From assembly GCF_040537815.1 (NCBI RefSeq), contig NZ_JBEWSZ010000001.1:2108001-2172000 (forward strand): DNA of 64,000 bases, written 5' to 3'. Under the pieces are notes generated by a model. That model had not been told where the DNA came from. It was given only the letters and a program-made list of their open reading frames with translations, and ran no database searches. The DNA comes from Mesorhizobium shangrilense. Its GTDB lineage: Bacteria; Pseudomonadota; Alphaproteobacteria; Rhizobiales; Rhizobiaceae. Shown here piece by piece: positions 47,342 through 55,379 of this stretch (positions are counted from its first letter, which is position 1; the number at the start of each line of letters is the position of its first letter). The translations under genes were made by a program, and so were the position numbers.

Positions 47342-47944
47342 ATGCTATCCTTCAACTTCGACCTGTCTGGTGTATCGCAACGCTCATCGTTCTTGCGCTT
47401 CCTGTCTCGTGAGACAACCGGCGTTTCGGCTGTCGAGTTTGCGTTGGTCAGTCCGATACTGCTGCTCATTCTTGCAGGAACCGTCGATATCGGTGGTTCG
47501 CTGAAAGCAAAGTTCGAGCTGAGTACGGCGGTTTCCGCCGGATCCAACTATGCTCTGCTCAATGGCGCGAATGTCGGTTCCGCCGGCGGCAGCGCGCTGG
47601 CCAACAACATCGTCGCCGTGACCGCAAGCGGGCTCGGAAGCAATGGCGGCAACGTCCAGGTCGTCATCAACAATGGCGCATCGACGTCCCTCAACGCCAG
47701 CACCTCCGTCACGACCCAAACCGGAACCGCCTCCAATGCCGACCAGTGCTATTGCCCAACCAATTCTTCGGGCAGCATCACCTGGGGGTCTCCGATGACC
47801 TGCGGCAGCATCTGCAGCGGAGGCGGCATGGCCGGAAAGTTCGTGACGATCTCGGCAAGCAAACCCTATTCACCGCTCTTCGGCGGCCTCGGCGTTGTCC
47901 AGGGCGGCAATATTACCGTCCAGTCGGTCGTACAGCCACAATGA
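47342..47944 (+). CDS. TadE-like pilus assembly protein
   Basis: A 200-residue protein with the TadE signature TGVSAVEFALVSPILLLILAGTVDIGG near the N-terminus (the conserved glutamate after AV is the E of the motif) followed by a single membrane helix and a short periplasmic part with a few cysteines. TadE-like minor pilins are processed like prepilins and help assemble Flp pili. GTG at 47333 overlaps the previous stop and would add three residues; I prefer the ATG at 47342. The next TadE-like gene overlaps it by four bases. Confidence 0.85.
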   Translation: MLSFNFDLSGVSQRSSFLRFLSRETTGVSAVEFALVSPILLLILAGTVDIGGSLKAKFELSTAVSAGSNYALLNGANVGSAGGSALANNIVAVTASGLGSNGGNVQVVINNGASTSLNASTSVTTQTGTASNADQCYCPTNSSGSITWGSPMTCGSICSGGGMAGKFVTISASKPYSPLFGGLGVVQGGNITVQSVVQPQ

Positions 47945-48381
47945 AGCGCCTCACGTCGTTTTTACCGAACACTTCAGGCGCTAGCGCTGTCGAGTTCGCA
48001 TTGCTTTCAGTGCCGCTGCTGCTGGTATTGATGGGAACCATCGAGTTCGGCCGCATGTATTGGGCCCAGCACGTGCTGGAACAGACCGCAACCGCTGGGG
48101 CGCGTTGCGTCGGCGTTCTCCTGCCCGGGTGCACGCAGAACGGCGTCTATAACGCCGCAAGCACAATCACCTACATCAGCGGTATCGCCGCGACTGACGG
48201 CATTGCGCTGGCCAGCACGAACATCGCCGTCAACAACAACACCAGTTGCTCGGGTCTGTCCGGCTTCTCGACGGTCAAGATAACCTACACATTCTCGACC
48301 GCGCTGCCGAACTTCCTCACGTCCCTGGCGAGCGGCCCCAATCTCAGTGCGCAGGCCTGCTTTCCCAACCAAGGCGCGTAG
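47941..48381 (+). CDS. TadE-like pilus assembly protein, second
   Basis: The 146-residue protein has the same kind of N-terminus, SGASAVEFALLSVPLLLVLMGTIEFGRMYW, with the family glutamate, then a single helix and a small outer part with a disulphide-forming pair of cysteines. Its start overlaps the stop of the previous gene by four bases (ATGA), so the two are translationally coupled. Together with the long repeat protein they form a three-gene unit. The TetR gene behind is convergent. Confidence 0.87.
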   Translation: MKRLTSFLPNTSGASAVEFALLSVPLLLVLMGTIEFGRMYWAQHVLEQTATAGARCVGVLLPGCTQNGVYNAASTITYISGIAATDGIALASTNIAVNNNTSCSGLSGFSTVKITYTFSTALPNFLTSLASGPNLSAQACFPNQGA

Positions 48382-48416
48382 AACCGTCTTCCAGCATATC
48401 GGCCCCGCGGACGGTC

Positions 48417-49052
48417 CTATCTATCCGCCAAGGTAAGCTTTGCGTCTGTCGCATCAACGCCCCGTGTCAGCCGCCCCGTGCCCAAGACAGCGCTTTCAAT
48501 CAATGCGGCGACCTCATCGGCAACAGCCAATATCGGCGCACGATCGCGGGTGGCGCGCGCGATCACCATCAGCCCTTCCAGCGATGACTCGACAAGTACC
48601 GCCAATGCGTGCGCGCGGCGCTCGGCCACCCCTGCCCTGACAAAAGACGCCTGCAGAAGACCGATCCATTCCTGAAACGCCGATCGGCAAAGATCGGCCA
48701 ATTCCGGCACATCCGTCGGCGCATCAAGCACCACGGGGGCGATCGGACAGCCAAGCGTGAACTCGTTCTCCTCCAGCATGCGGCCAATGGCCTGGTAGAT
48801 ATGGTGTACGGCGACCGCCGGATCGGCCTCGGCGGAGAGCGCCTGGCCCAGTCTTTGCGTTACCTTTTCAACGCTGTCGCGCGTCACCTCGATGACCAAT
48901 TGGTCCTTGCCGCCGGGAAAGTGAAAGTAGAGCGACCCTCTCGGCGCGCCGCTGGCGCTCAAGATGTCGTTGAGCGACGTGCCGTGATAGCCGCGCTGCC
49001 TCAGCAGCAGCGCCGTGGCCTCGAGCATTCGGGTGCGGGTGTCCTTGGCCAT
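48417..49052 (-). CDS. TetR family transcriptional regulator
   Basis: A 211-residue repressor with an N-terminal helix-turn-helix (MLEATALLLRQRGYHGTSLNDILSASGAPRGSLYFHFPGGKDQL) and a C-terminal ligand-binding domain. Divergent from the MDR/NTF2-type operon, 98 bases away; the spacer holds a palindrome and a pair of 13-base direct repeats. It therefore probably represses itself and the two genes across. The ligand is unknown, but the MDR enzyme suggests a reactive carbonyl compound. Confidence 0.9.
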   Translation of the reverse strand: MAKDTRTRMLEATALLLRQRGYHGTSLNDILSASGAPRGSLYFHFPGGKDQLVIEVTRDSVEKVTQRLGQALSAEADPAVAVHHIYQAIGRMLEENEFTLGCPIAPVVLDAPTDVPELADLCRSAFQEWIGLLQASFVRAGVAERRAHALAVLVESSLEGLMVIARATRDRAPILAVADEVAALIESAVLGTGRLTRGVDATDAKLTLADR

Positions 49053-49075
49053 GTCAACCTCTGTCAGGAGCTTCC

Positions 49076-49136
49076 ATTATAGGCATTGCGCCTAATATGA
49101 CAATCGGTCTACATAATATGCAGATCGGTCTACATA
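49076..49136. promoter_or_regulatory. Operator region between TetR and MDR genes
   Basis: TAGGC-ATTGC-GCCTA forms a palindrome at 49080-49094. ATCGGTCTACATA occurs at 49103-49115 and again at 49124-49136, exactly 21 bases (two helical turns) apart. Both types of site could bind the TetR protein. Confidence 0.5.
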
Positions 49137-49150
49137 TTGGAGGAGCCAAC

Positions 49151-50176
49151 ATGCTGAGATATCGCCTTGAAGGACCGGGCGGGATTGAACACCTGATGAT
49201 GCACGAAGAAGAGCAGCCTGCCCCGAAAGCATACGAGATCGTCGTACGCATCCGCGCCACCTCCCTCAACCGCCGGGATACGATGATCGTCAATGGCACC
49301 TATCCGCTCACCCCGCGCAAAGACGTGGTTCCGTTGAGCGACGGCGCCGGCGAAGTTGTGGCCACCGGCGATGCGGTCACCCGCTTTGCCGTCGGCGACC
49401 GCGTGACCGGCAGCTATTTCGCACGCTGGATCGACGGCCAGATCAACGCCCAACTCATCGATCAGCTAGGCTGCACGCTGGATGGCATGTTGAGCGAATA
49501 CGCCGTTCTCGACGAGCAATGGGCGGCAAAATTGCCCGATCACCTTGGCTGGCATGAAGCCGCGACACTCAGCTGTGCCGGAGTGACCGCCTGGAACGCC
49601 GTCACCGGCGCCAAGTCGCTCAGACCCGGACAATGGGTGCTGGTAATCGGCACCGGTGGCGTGTCGCTCTTTGCCCTGCAGTTCGCCAGGATGCTGGGCT
49701 GCCGGGTTGTCGCTGTGACCTCGCGCGCCGGAAAACAAGAGAGATTGCGGGCGCTTGGCGCCGACCACGTCGTCATCAGCTCGGAGACGCCCAAGTGGGG
49801 CGCTCTGGTGCGCGAATTGACAGGCGGCATCGATCTGGTCGTCGAGACCGGCGGGCCGGCAAGCTTCGAACAGTCCCTGATGGCAAGCACGCTTTACGGC
49901 CACATCGTGCTGCTCACTCTGCAAGACTCGAAAGGCGGATCGATCCAGCTGCCGGCGGCACTTTATCAGCGCAGCCTCGCCACCATCAGCCGGCTCTTCG
50001 TTGGCAACCGTACCAGTCTCGAAGCGATGCTTCGCGCCGTCGGCACGCACCGGCTATCGCCCGTCGTCGACAGCGTCTTCCCTTTCACCGAGGCCCGTCA
50101 GGCCTACCGCTATTTCCAGCAGGGCGACGTGTTCGGGAAGGTGGTCATCGACGGCGCAATCCCCACCCAACAGTGA
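49151..50176 (+). CDS. MDR-family NAD(P)H oxidoreductase (zinc-independent type)
   Basis: A 341-residue medium-chain dehydrogenase. The catalytic-domain pattern is followed by the nucleotide-binding fold with VLVIGTGGVSLFALQFARMLG; the alcohol-dehydrogenase zinc cysteine position (usually GHEGAG-C) is replaced by LSDGAGEVV, so it is probably a quinone or enal reductase. The ATG at 49151 follows GGAGGAG. It is co-oriented with the NTF2-like gene 17 bases downstream and divergent from TetR, which likely controls it. Substrate unknown. Confidence 0.9.
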   Translation: MLRYRLEGPGGIEHLMMHEEEQPAPKAYEIVVRIRATSLNRRDTMIVNGTYPLTPRKDVVPLSDGAGEVVATGDAVTRFAVGDRVTGSYFARWIDGQINAQLIDQLGCTLDGMLSEYAVLDEQWAAKLPDHLGWHEAATLSCAGVTAWNAVTGAKSLRPGQWVLVIGTGGVSLFALQFARMLGCRVVAVTSRAGKQERLRALGADHVVISSETPKWGALVRELTGGIDLVVETGGPASFEQSLMASTLYGHIVLLTLQDSKGGSIQLPAALYQRSLATISRLFVGNRTSLEAMLRAVGTHRLSPVVDSVFPFTEARQAYRYFQQGDVFGKVVIDGAIPTQQ

Positions 50177-50193
50177 AGTGAGGAGATAATATC

Positions 50194-50562
50194 ATGAACA
50201 TTCATGCAGACGACCAATCCACACAGACGGCCGAGATCATGCGCCGGTTCAACGATGTCTTTCAGCTGCAAGATCCGTCGGCGCTGCCCAGCCTGATCGC
50301 CGAGCACTGCGTGATCGAGAACACTGGGCCGGCGCCTGACGGCGCCCGCCATGTCGGGCGACAGGCCTGCGTTGGGCTTTGGTCGGCGATCGCCACCGCG
50401 CCAAATACACGCTTCGACCTCGAGGAAACGTTCGTCGCCGGCGAACGGGCGACGATCCGCTGGCGCTACTTCACGGCCGACGGCAATTCCTTGCGCGGCG
50501 TCAATCTCATGCGCGTCGAGAACGGGCTGATCGTCGAGGCGATGGGATACGTAAAGGGATAG
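50194..50562 (+). CDS. NTF2/SnoaL-like protein
   Basis: A 122-residue small alpha+beta protein of the SnoaL-like group. Residues RFNDVFQLQDPSALPSLIAEHCVIENTGPAPDG form the helical start of a cone-shaped fold, and RWRYFTADGNSLRGVNLMRVENGLIVEAMGYVKG the sheet. Members act as isomerases, hydrolases or binding proteins. It is in one operon with the MDR enzyme, so it may act on its substrate. No active-site residue could be confirmed. Confidence 0.8.
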   Translation: MNIHADDQSTQTAEIMRRFNDVFQLQDPSALPSLIAEHCVIENTGPAPDGARHVGRQACVGLWSAIATAPNTRFDLEETFVAGERATIRWRYFTADGNSLRGVNLMRVENGLIVEAMGYVKG

Positions 50563-50656
50563 GGGCTGAGCCCAGGCACGCGAGACTGCCACGCAAAGAT
50601 TACATGACAGGGTCGAACGTCACCTGTGTGACCGCACGAGCCGTCAACGGCCTGGA

Positions 50657-50690
50657 CCCGGAATCTCGATCAACAATTCGAGATTCCGGG
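50657..50690. terminator. Perfect 13-bp stem-loop between convergent genes
   Basis: CCCGGAATCTCGA and TCGAGATTCCGGG are exact complements around an 8-base loop, in the 141-base spacer between the NTF2-like and OsmC genes. A T-run is lacking; this may be a repeated palindrome used as a terminator. Confidence 0.5.
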
Positions 50691-50703
50691 CGAGTCCGCG
50701 TGA

Positions 50704-51219
50704 TTATTGGACGATCCTGCGCAGTTTCACGGTGGTTTTGGGGCTGTTCTGTATTGTCTGAAAGATCACGCAATAGCGGTCGGTGAGTTCAAGCAGCTGA
50801 TCAAGTTGATGCTGCGGAGCGTCGGTCATGACATCGAACCGCAAGCGGATCTCCTTGAAACCGACGGGGACACCTGCGGTCACGCCGAGCGTGCCACGAA
50901 GATCGACGTCGCCTTCTGCAGAGATCTCGGCCGATTTGATCGGAATTTCGAGCACTGCCGCAGCAGCCCTCATCGAGACACCGGCGCATGCGATCAGGGC
51001 CTCCAGAAGCATGTCGCCAGAACAGAGTTCGTGACCGCTGCCGCCGGCCTTCGGATGGATGCCAGCCAGCGCAAGTCCGTGTCCGGTCTCGACCTTGCAG
51101 GTCACGGTGGAGTCATCGGCGGTCCCTCTGGCCTTCAGAGTAAGAAACGCGGCTTGCGCATCGTTGCTGTAGAGATTCTTGATCGGCGCCTGTGTGGCGC
51201 GGAACGTCGCGATATCCAT
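50704..51219 (-). CDS. OsmC-family protein
   Basis: A 171-residue OsmC-like protein, with HELCSGDMLLEALIACAGVSMRA containing the redox-active cysteines in the family arrangement (one in the first half, one in ALIACAG). These enzymes reduce organic hydroperoxides with thiols. The ATG at 51219 follows GGAGAAC; a start 15 codons further upstream is in frame but lies before the family start. Same strand as the GFA gene, 57 bases downstream of it, so the two thiol-linked detoxification genes may share a transcript. Confidence 0.88.
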   Translation of the reverse strand: MDIATFRATQAPIKNLYSNDAQAAFLTLKARGTADDSTVTCKVETGHGLALAGIHPKAGGSGHELCSGDMLLEALIACAGVSMRAAAAVLEIPIKSAEISAEGDVDLRGTLGVTAGVPVGFKEIRLRFDVMTDAPQHQLDQLLELTDRYCVIFQTIQNSPKTTVKLRRIVQ

Positions 51220-51276
51220 GTATGTTCTCCTGTTGTGAATTGTCATCGTCAAGAACGATGGCAAATCGCCTTGACG

Positions 51277-51702
51277 CTACTCCGGCACGGCCACGCCGGA
51301 GCCTCCGAGTTCGGCAGGAAAGTCCTTGAGCTTGGGTAGTCCGTCCTTCATCGGCAGTACCGTTTCGGCATAGTTGACATGGACCGCCGGGCTGAATTTC
51401 ACGGTCGGTATCGTGGCCGCAAAGACGTCAACCAGTCCGAGCAGCGGATGCCCTGTCATCAGATGACCGCCACATTTCCTGCAGAACTGACGATCGCTCA
51501 TCTCGGATTTTTTGAAGCCGGATAGAAACTCCGCGCCTTTCGTGACCTTGACGTTTTCAGGCTTCCACAGCGTGAAGGCATTTACGGGAGACGCCGACCA
51601 CGAACGACAGGAATTGCAATGGCAATAACCCATTGCCTCGGCAGTTCCCTGCACCTCGATTTCGACGGTGCCGCAGAAACACCGGCCCTTATGTAACGCC
51701 AT
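51277..51702 (-). CDS. GFA family protein (glutathione-dependent formaldehyde-activating fold)
   Basis: The 141-residue zinc protein has the GFA cysteine pattern: CFCG near residue 8, YCHCNSCR in the middle, and FCRKCGGHL later. The family includes glutathione-dependent formaldehyde-activating enzyme and many proteins of unknown reaction. A starting MALHKGRCF is normal. It stands upstream of the OsmC gene on the same strand and divergent from an AraC regulator, which may govern both. Involvement in formaldehyde or sulfur metabolism is inferred. Confidence 0.88.
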   Translation of the reverse strand: MALHKGRCFCGTVEIEVQGTAEAMGYCHCNSCRSWSASPVNAFTLWKPENVKVTKGAEFLSGFKKSEMSDRQFCRKCGGHLMTGHPLLGLVDVFAATIPTVKFSPAVHVNYAETVLPMKDGLPKLKDFPAELGGSGVAVPE

Positions 51703-51813
51703 GACTTTGAATCCTCATCTTGTTGCTTTTGACAGCGCCCAGCACCTTCGTTGGTTTCAACCGCGCTCAGCGCCCCTGGGGATTTAAGACTTTTGGCCGC
51801 GAACTGAATGACT

Positions 51814-51843
51814 GGACGTCCGCGTTGCTTGACAGGGCGTCCG
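51814..51843. promoter_or_regulatory. Direct-repeat operator candidate upstream of the AraC gene
   Basis: GGACGTCCG (51814-51822) and GGGCGTCCG (51835-51843) are 21 bases apart, with a perfect TTGACA at 51829-51834 between them. They lie between the divergent GFA and AraC genes and could be AraC half-sites. Confidence 0.35.
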
Positions 51844-51900
51844 GAATTGGAAAGGGATGTCACACCGGGTTGCCAAGCGACGCGTGCGAGACAAGATAGA

Positions 51901-52965
51901 ATGGCCGGGGACGCCCTGTCTGACCTATTGAGAACGGTACGTCTTACCGGCGCGACGTTTTTCGATATCGCGGCCCAGGACCCATGGGCTGTTTGCTCGC
52001 CTGCACCGTCCTCGATCTTGCCGAAGATTCTTCCCGGTGCGGATCACCTGATTTCCTATCACGTGGTGACCAATGGCCGTTGCTTTGCCCGTATCGTCGG
52101 CGAAGAGGCGATCGCCGTGGAGGCCGGCGAAGTCGTGGTCTTCACCAGAAGCGACCCGCACATCATGTCGAGCAATCCCGACCTTCGTGCCGATCCTCCG
52201 ACAGCGGACGTTCTGGACATCGCGTCTGCCGGTCAGATGCCGTTCCACATCAACTATGTCAGAGACGGGTCGCTCTCGGCCAGGCTGGTCTGTGGCTACC
52301 TCGCCTGCGACGCGCAGCCGTTCAATCCCCTGCTCGAAGCGCTGCCGCCCGTAATCAAGGCTGGAGACTCGAAGGGCGATGCCGGCTGGCTCGGCCAGTT
52401 CATCAATTTGGCGGTGGCGGAGGTGGCGGAGAAGCGAGCAGGCAGCGAAACGGTGCTTACCAAGTTGAGCGAACTGATGTTCGTCGATGTCCTGCGCCGC
52501 TACGTTGAATCCTTGCCGCCGCAACATACCGGCTGGCTGGCAGGTCTGCGTGATCCGCACCTGGGCAAGGCGCTGGCGCTGATCCATGATCGGCCGGCAT
52601 ACAACTGGACGTTGGAAGCCCTGGCGAAGCAATCCGGACTATCGCGTACGATACTGGTCGAACGCTTTACCAGACTTGTCGGGATTCCGCCGATGCACTA
52701 TCTCGCCAGATGGCGAATGCAAATTGCCTCGGAGCTCCTGAGCGCCGGCAACAGCAACATTGCAAGCATAGCGGCGAAAATCGGCTACGAGTCCGAGGCG
52801 GCGTTCAGCCGTGCCTTCAAGAAGGTGATCGGCGTTCCACCTTCGGCCTGGCGTCTCGGTATTCGGGCCGCAGGTAATGTTGAGTCGGCGGCAGGACCCA
52901 ACGAAGTCTTGTGGACTGAAACTGAGATTGGCCCGGCCCGCGGGCCTGATCGACCCCAACCGTGA
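51901..52965 (+). CDS. AraC family regulator with N-terminal cupin domain
   Basis: A 354-residue protein: a cupin-like sensor domain (residues about 15-190, with VRLTGATFFDIAAQDPWAVCSP) and a C-terminal pair of helix-turn-helix motifs (TLEALAKQSGLSRTILVERFTRLVGIPPMHYLARWRMQIASELL and SEAAFSRAFKKVIGVPP). The cupin part of this class is related to AraC_binding_2/Cupin_6. The ATG at 51901 is the natural start; a 31-codon extension is open but has no family character. It faces away from the GFA/OsmC pair, which it may control. Confidence 0.9.
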   Translation: MAGDALSDLLRTVRLTGATFFDIAAQDPWAVCSPAPSSILPKILPGADHLISYHVVTNGRCFARIVGEEAIAVEAGEVVVFTRSDPHIMSSNPDLRADPPTADVLDIASAGQMPFHINYVRDGSLSARLVCGYLACDAQPFNPLLEALPPVIKAGDSKGDAGWLGQFINLAVAEVAEKRAGSETVLTKLSELMFVDVLRRYVESLPPQHTGWLAGLRDPHLGKALALIHDRPAYNWTLEALAKQSGLSRTILVERFTRLVGIPPMHYLARWRMQIASELLSAGNSNIASIAAKIGYESEAAFSRAFKKVIGVPPSAWRLGIRAAGNVESAAGPNEVLWTETEIGPARGPDRPQP

Positions 52966-53185
52966 CAGTGAGGGGTTCGGCACCGCTGCCATGGCGGGTG
53001 CCTCCCGCGGATGCGGTACCGACAGTCCAGCCCGCAGATGCCGTTTGCCGCGTCGAATGGAGGGCCAAATCAAGTGCAGGCCTCCAACCGGCGGTTGGTC
53101 AACATGCGCGATACTGCCGGTAGAGCACAAGATTGGGTCAGAAATAGCCTGGCCTGCCCGCCGTTGAACTCCGTGCCCGGTCGCG
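52966..53185. other. 220-base spacer between AraC and LysE genes
   Basis: The flanking genes are convergent. I find no supported gene or strong hairpin in it. Confidence 0.4.
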
Positions 53186-53797
53186 CTACCTGTCCGTCAG
53201 CGCCAGCTTGGCGCCAAGCATGACGAAGGCGCCGGCGAAGGTGCGGCGCATCCAGGTCATCACCATCGGCCTCGACACGACATGGCTGCGGATCGAAGCC
53301 GCGAAGATGCCGTAGCCGACGAAAACGACGAAGGTCAAAAGCATGAAAACGCTGCTGAGTTCCAGCATCTTCGACAGCGCGTTAGGCTCCGTGGTGCTGA
53401 CGAATTGCGGCAGGAAGGCGAAGAAGAAGATCGACAGCTTTGGATTGAGGATGTTGATCAGGATGCCGGAGGTGATCACCTTGCCGGCCGAGCGTGGTGC
53501 GACGTCCTGATCGACGCTTAGGCCGCCCTTCTCCTTCAACGTGTTCCAGGCCATGTACAGCAGATAGGCGACACCCAGATATTTCAGCGTCTCGAAGGCC
53601 ACCGCGCTGGTGTGCAGCAGTGCCGCAAGGCCGGTGATGGCGGCGGCCATGTGCGGGATGATGCCGAGCGTACAACCGAAGGCGGCGATGATACTGGCGC
53701 GGGCGCCGCGCGAGAGGCCGGCGCTCAACGTGTAGAGAACGCCAGTGCCGGGCGAAGCCACGACGATCAGCGACGTCAACAGAAATTCAATGCTCAC
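53186..53797 (-). CDS. LysE family exporter
   Basis: A 203-residue membrane protein with the LysE/RhtB pattern (VVASPGTGVLYTLSAGLSRG at helix 1, GILINILNPKLSIFFFAFLPQF in the middle), six hydrophobic helices and short loops. It exports amino acids or similar small solutes. It differs from the LysE gene at 28034 in detail, so the two are not a recent duplication. Starts with MSIEFLLTSLIV at 53797. No regulator adjoins it directly. Confidence 0.9.
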   Translation of the reverse strand: MSIEFLLTSLIVVASPGTGVLYTLSAGLSRGARASIIAAFGCTLGIIPHMAAAITGLAALLHTSAVAFETLKYLGVAYLLYMAWNTLKEKGGLSVDQDVAPRSAGKVITSGILINILNPKLSIFFFAFLPQFVSTTEPNALSKMLELSSVFMLLTFVVFVGYGIFAASIRSHVVSRPMVMTWMRRTFAGAFVMLGAKLALTDR

Positions 53798-53888
53798 GAC
53801 GGCCCTCCAGAGCTCTGGCCTTGCCCGCGCGGAGCGTAGCTAGCGAAGGCGGCGCGCACAAGCGGCACAAACCGTCAAAGAAGCAATA

Positions 53889-54182
53889 TCACAGAGTTGG
53901 CAGCCGATGGGCATGACGTGCCATCAGGCAATCGTCGTCGCCAGGCATGCAGGCGCGGCAGACATCGGGACGGACTTCGTAGATGCCGCAAGCTGTCACC
54001 TTGCCAACCTCGCCCGTCAGTGCCGAACAGCGCACGCCGTCACAGCGCATCCCGGATTCATTGGCGGCCACATATTTTGTGGGAATCAGATCAAGCTGCG
54101 CGTCATCTTCGGTGGAGAAGCGAGGCCATTCCGATGAATAGGAGCAGCACGCGCCGCAGGTCTGGCAGTCGAAGACGGCCAT
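53889..54182 (-). CDS. YkgJ-family cysteine-cluster protein
   Basis: A 97-residue protein with the CXXCXXCC pattern near the start (FDCQTCGACCSYSS) and more cysteines further on (CDGVRC, ACGIYEVRPDVCRAC), the zinc/iron-cluster layout of YkgJ proteins. I start at the ATG at 54182; the open TTG at 54224 has no ribosome site. It probably binds metal; no reaction is known. It is on the same strand as the three-gene cluster just upstream, and starts 47 bases after it, so it may be cotranscribed. Confidence 0.75.
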   Translation of the reverse strand: MAVFDCQTCGACCSYSSEWPRFSTEDDAQLDLIPTKYVAANESGMRCDGVRCSALTGEVGKVTACGIYEVRPDVCRACMPGDDDCLMARHAHRLPTL

Positions 54183-54229
54183 GCCTGCCCGCGACGATGC
54201 CGCGGCAGGATCGCTATGCGGCAAGGAGG

Positions 54230-54421
54230 TTATCTCTTCTTCCTTGTCTTGCCCTTCGGGGACTCGGCCGACGAAAGGAACAGGTCGGTCGCGCCTTCCG
54301 TGGATCCATCGGCCGGCTTGGGCGTCACAGCTGGCTTCTTCACGTCAGCGGCCGCCTTGGCAGGCTTCGTGGCCGCGGCCGAGACTGCCGGCTGATCCTT
54401 GGCGGAAAACTTGATGGCCAT
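54230..54421 (-). CDS. Small basic hypothetical protein
   Basis: A 63-residue protein, MAIKFSAKDQPAVSAAATKP..., mostly Ala, Lys, Pro and Ser, ending with a KGKTRKKR tail. It is likely disordered and able to bind nucleic acid or another basic target. It is the last gene of a three-gene operon, one base after the stop of the preceding gene. No family recognised. Confidence 0.55.
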   Translation of the reverse strand: MAIKFSAKDQPAVSAAATKPAKAAADVKKPAVTPKPADGSTEGATDLFLSSAESPKGKTRKKR

Positions 54422-54422
54422 G

Positions 54423-54830
54423 TCAATCCTCGTCAGCGAAACGCGATGATGGTGCGCGCGGATTGCGAAGGCGGCCGATCAGCGCCGACACCGCGGTGAT
54501 ATTCATTTCCTCGGGAGACCAGTTCTTGACCGCCTCGATGTGATGGGGAGCCAGTTCGCGATGGGTGCTGCCACTATAGGCTGCGTCCTGGTGGGTAGTG
54601 CGCTCGTGGGTCTTGGCATCCTCGCGAACATATTCGATCAGATAATTCGGGCACTCGGCACGACCGCGCACACCCATCCGCACCTGGGCATCACCATGTG
54701 CCCGCTTGCAGCGCTCAAGTTTTTCGAGCACCCGCCGGACATATTCGATCGGCTTGTCGAGACCGTCGATAACGTCGGCGATGGTCGAGTCGGCGGCGAT
54801 CGCCTTTTGAGGCACACGCTTGGTAGCCAT
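54423..54830 (-). CDS. Hypothetical protein (135 residues)
   Basis: The protein begins MATKRVPQKAIAADSTIADV and has an apparent helical middle (DKPIEYVRRVLEKLERCKRAHGDAQ) followed by VRGRAECPNYLIEYVREDAK and ELAPHHIEAVKNWSPEEMNITAVSALIGRL. It lacks a signal peptide and membrane segment, so it should be cytosolic. Its start overlaps the stop of the upstream gene by one base (TGATG) and it runs into the third gene after one base. Function unknown; the operon setting is the only hint. Confidence 0.6.
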   Translation of the reverse strand: MATKRVPQKAIAADSTIADVIDGLDKPIEYVRRVLEKLERCKRAHGDAQVRMGVRGRAECPNYLIEYVREDAKTHERTTHQDAAYSGSTHRELAPHHIEAVKNWSPEEMNITAVSALIGRLRNPRAPSSRFADED

Positions 54831-55057
54831 CAGCGTTTACTCACTCGTTTCGGCAACGCCGCGAGCGCAGAGGCGGCAGCCATCTCTTCGGCTTCCTTTT
54901 CAAGACGCAATTCGCGCAGCCTTGCGGTCTTCGCCTCCCGCGCTTCGCTGACGGCATCCCGTTCGGAAATGATGCGGCCGAGAGACATGGACTGGGTCTG
55001 GGTCTTGCTGAAGAGGGATTCGGCGCGATCGCCGGATACCTTCGAAGGTGCGGTCAA
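54830..55057 (-). CDS. Small hypothetical protein, first of a three-gene operon
   Basis: The 75-residue product, read from TTG at 55057, has a helical, charged second half with AREAKTARLRELRLEKEAEEMAA and a C-terminal KRVSKR. GGGAGAAAGATT precedes the TTG, an excellent ribosome site, which is why I chose it over upstream open codons. Similar small proteins with the KTARLRALRLAKE motif are widespread in rhizobia, function unknown. It is coupled to the next gene by a one-base overlap. Confidence 0.65.
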   Translation of the reverse strand: MTAPSKVSGDRAESLFSKTQTQSMSLGRIISERDAVSEAREAKTARLRELRLEKEAEEMAAASALAALPKRVSKR

Positions 55058-55248
55058 AATCTTTCTCCCGTTCGGAGCCTGACGCCGAAAATGGCAAGGC
55101 CGGTCTTTCGGCCAGGACCATGCACAAAGCAATACGGCATCCCGGTTCTAATTGCTGGCCGATTCAGATTTCTGGCCAATTTTCAGATTTTCTGGAATGT
55201 CCTTAGCATGTCCGCGCGGCCGTGCAGCGCTCTTTCGGCAATCGGAGT

Positions 55249-55283
55249 GTAAAAATGGAAAAGGCCAGGCATTGCCTGACCTT
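55249..55283 (-). terminator. Terminator on the - strand after cspA
   Basis: AAGGTCAGG and its complement CCTGGCCTT (with one mismatch) form a stem with a short loop, followed on the - strand by TTCCATTTTT. It is about 100 bases downstream of the cspA stop. Confidence 0.65.
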
Positions 55284-55379
55284 CCGCCGAAGTGCCGCGC
55301 GTCTTTAGAGGCGCGACCCGAAATTCGCCATTACCGGTGCCAGTACATCCGTGGTCACCGGAAGGCTGAATTCCGTTTT

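Noticed and set aside
54182..54224. TTG start at 54224 for the YkgJ protein
   Set aside because: No ribosome site precedes it; the ATG at 54182 already gives the cysteine cluster at the N-terminus.
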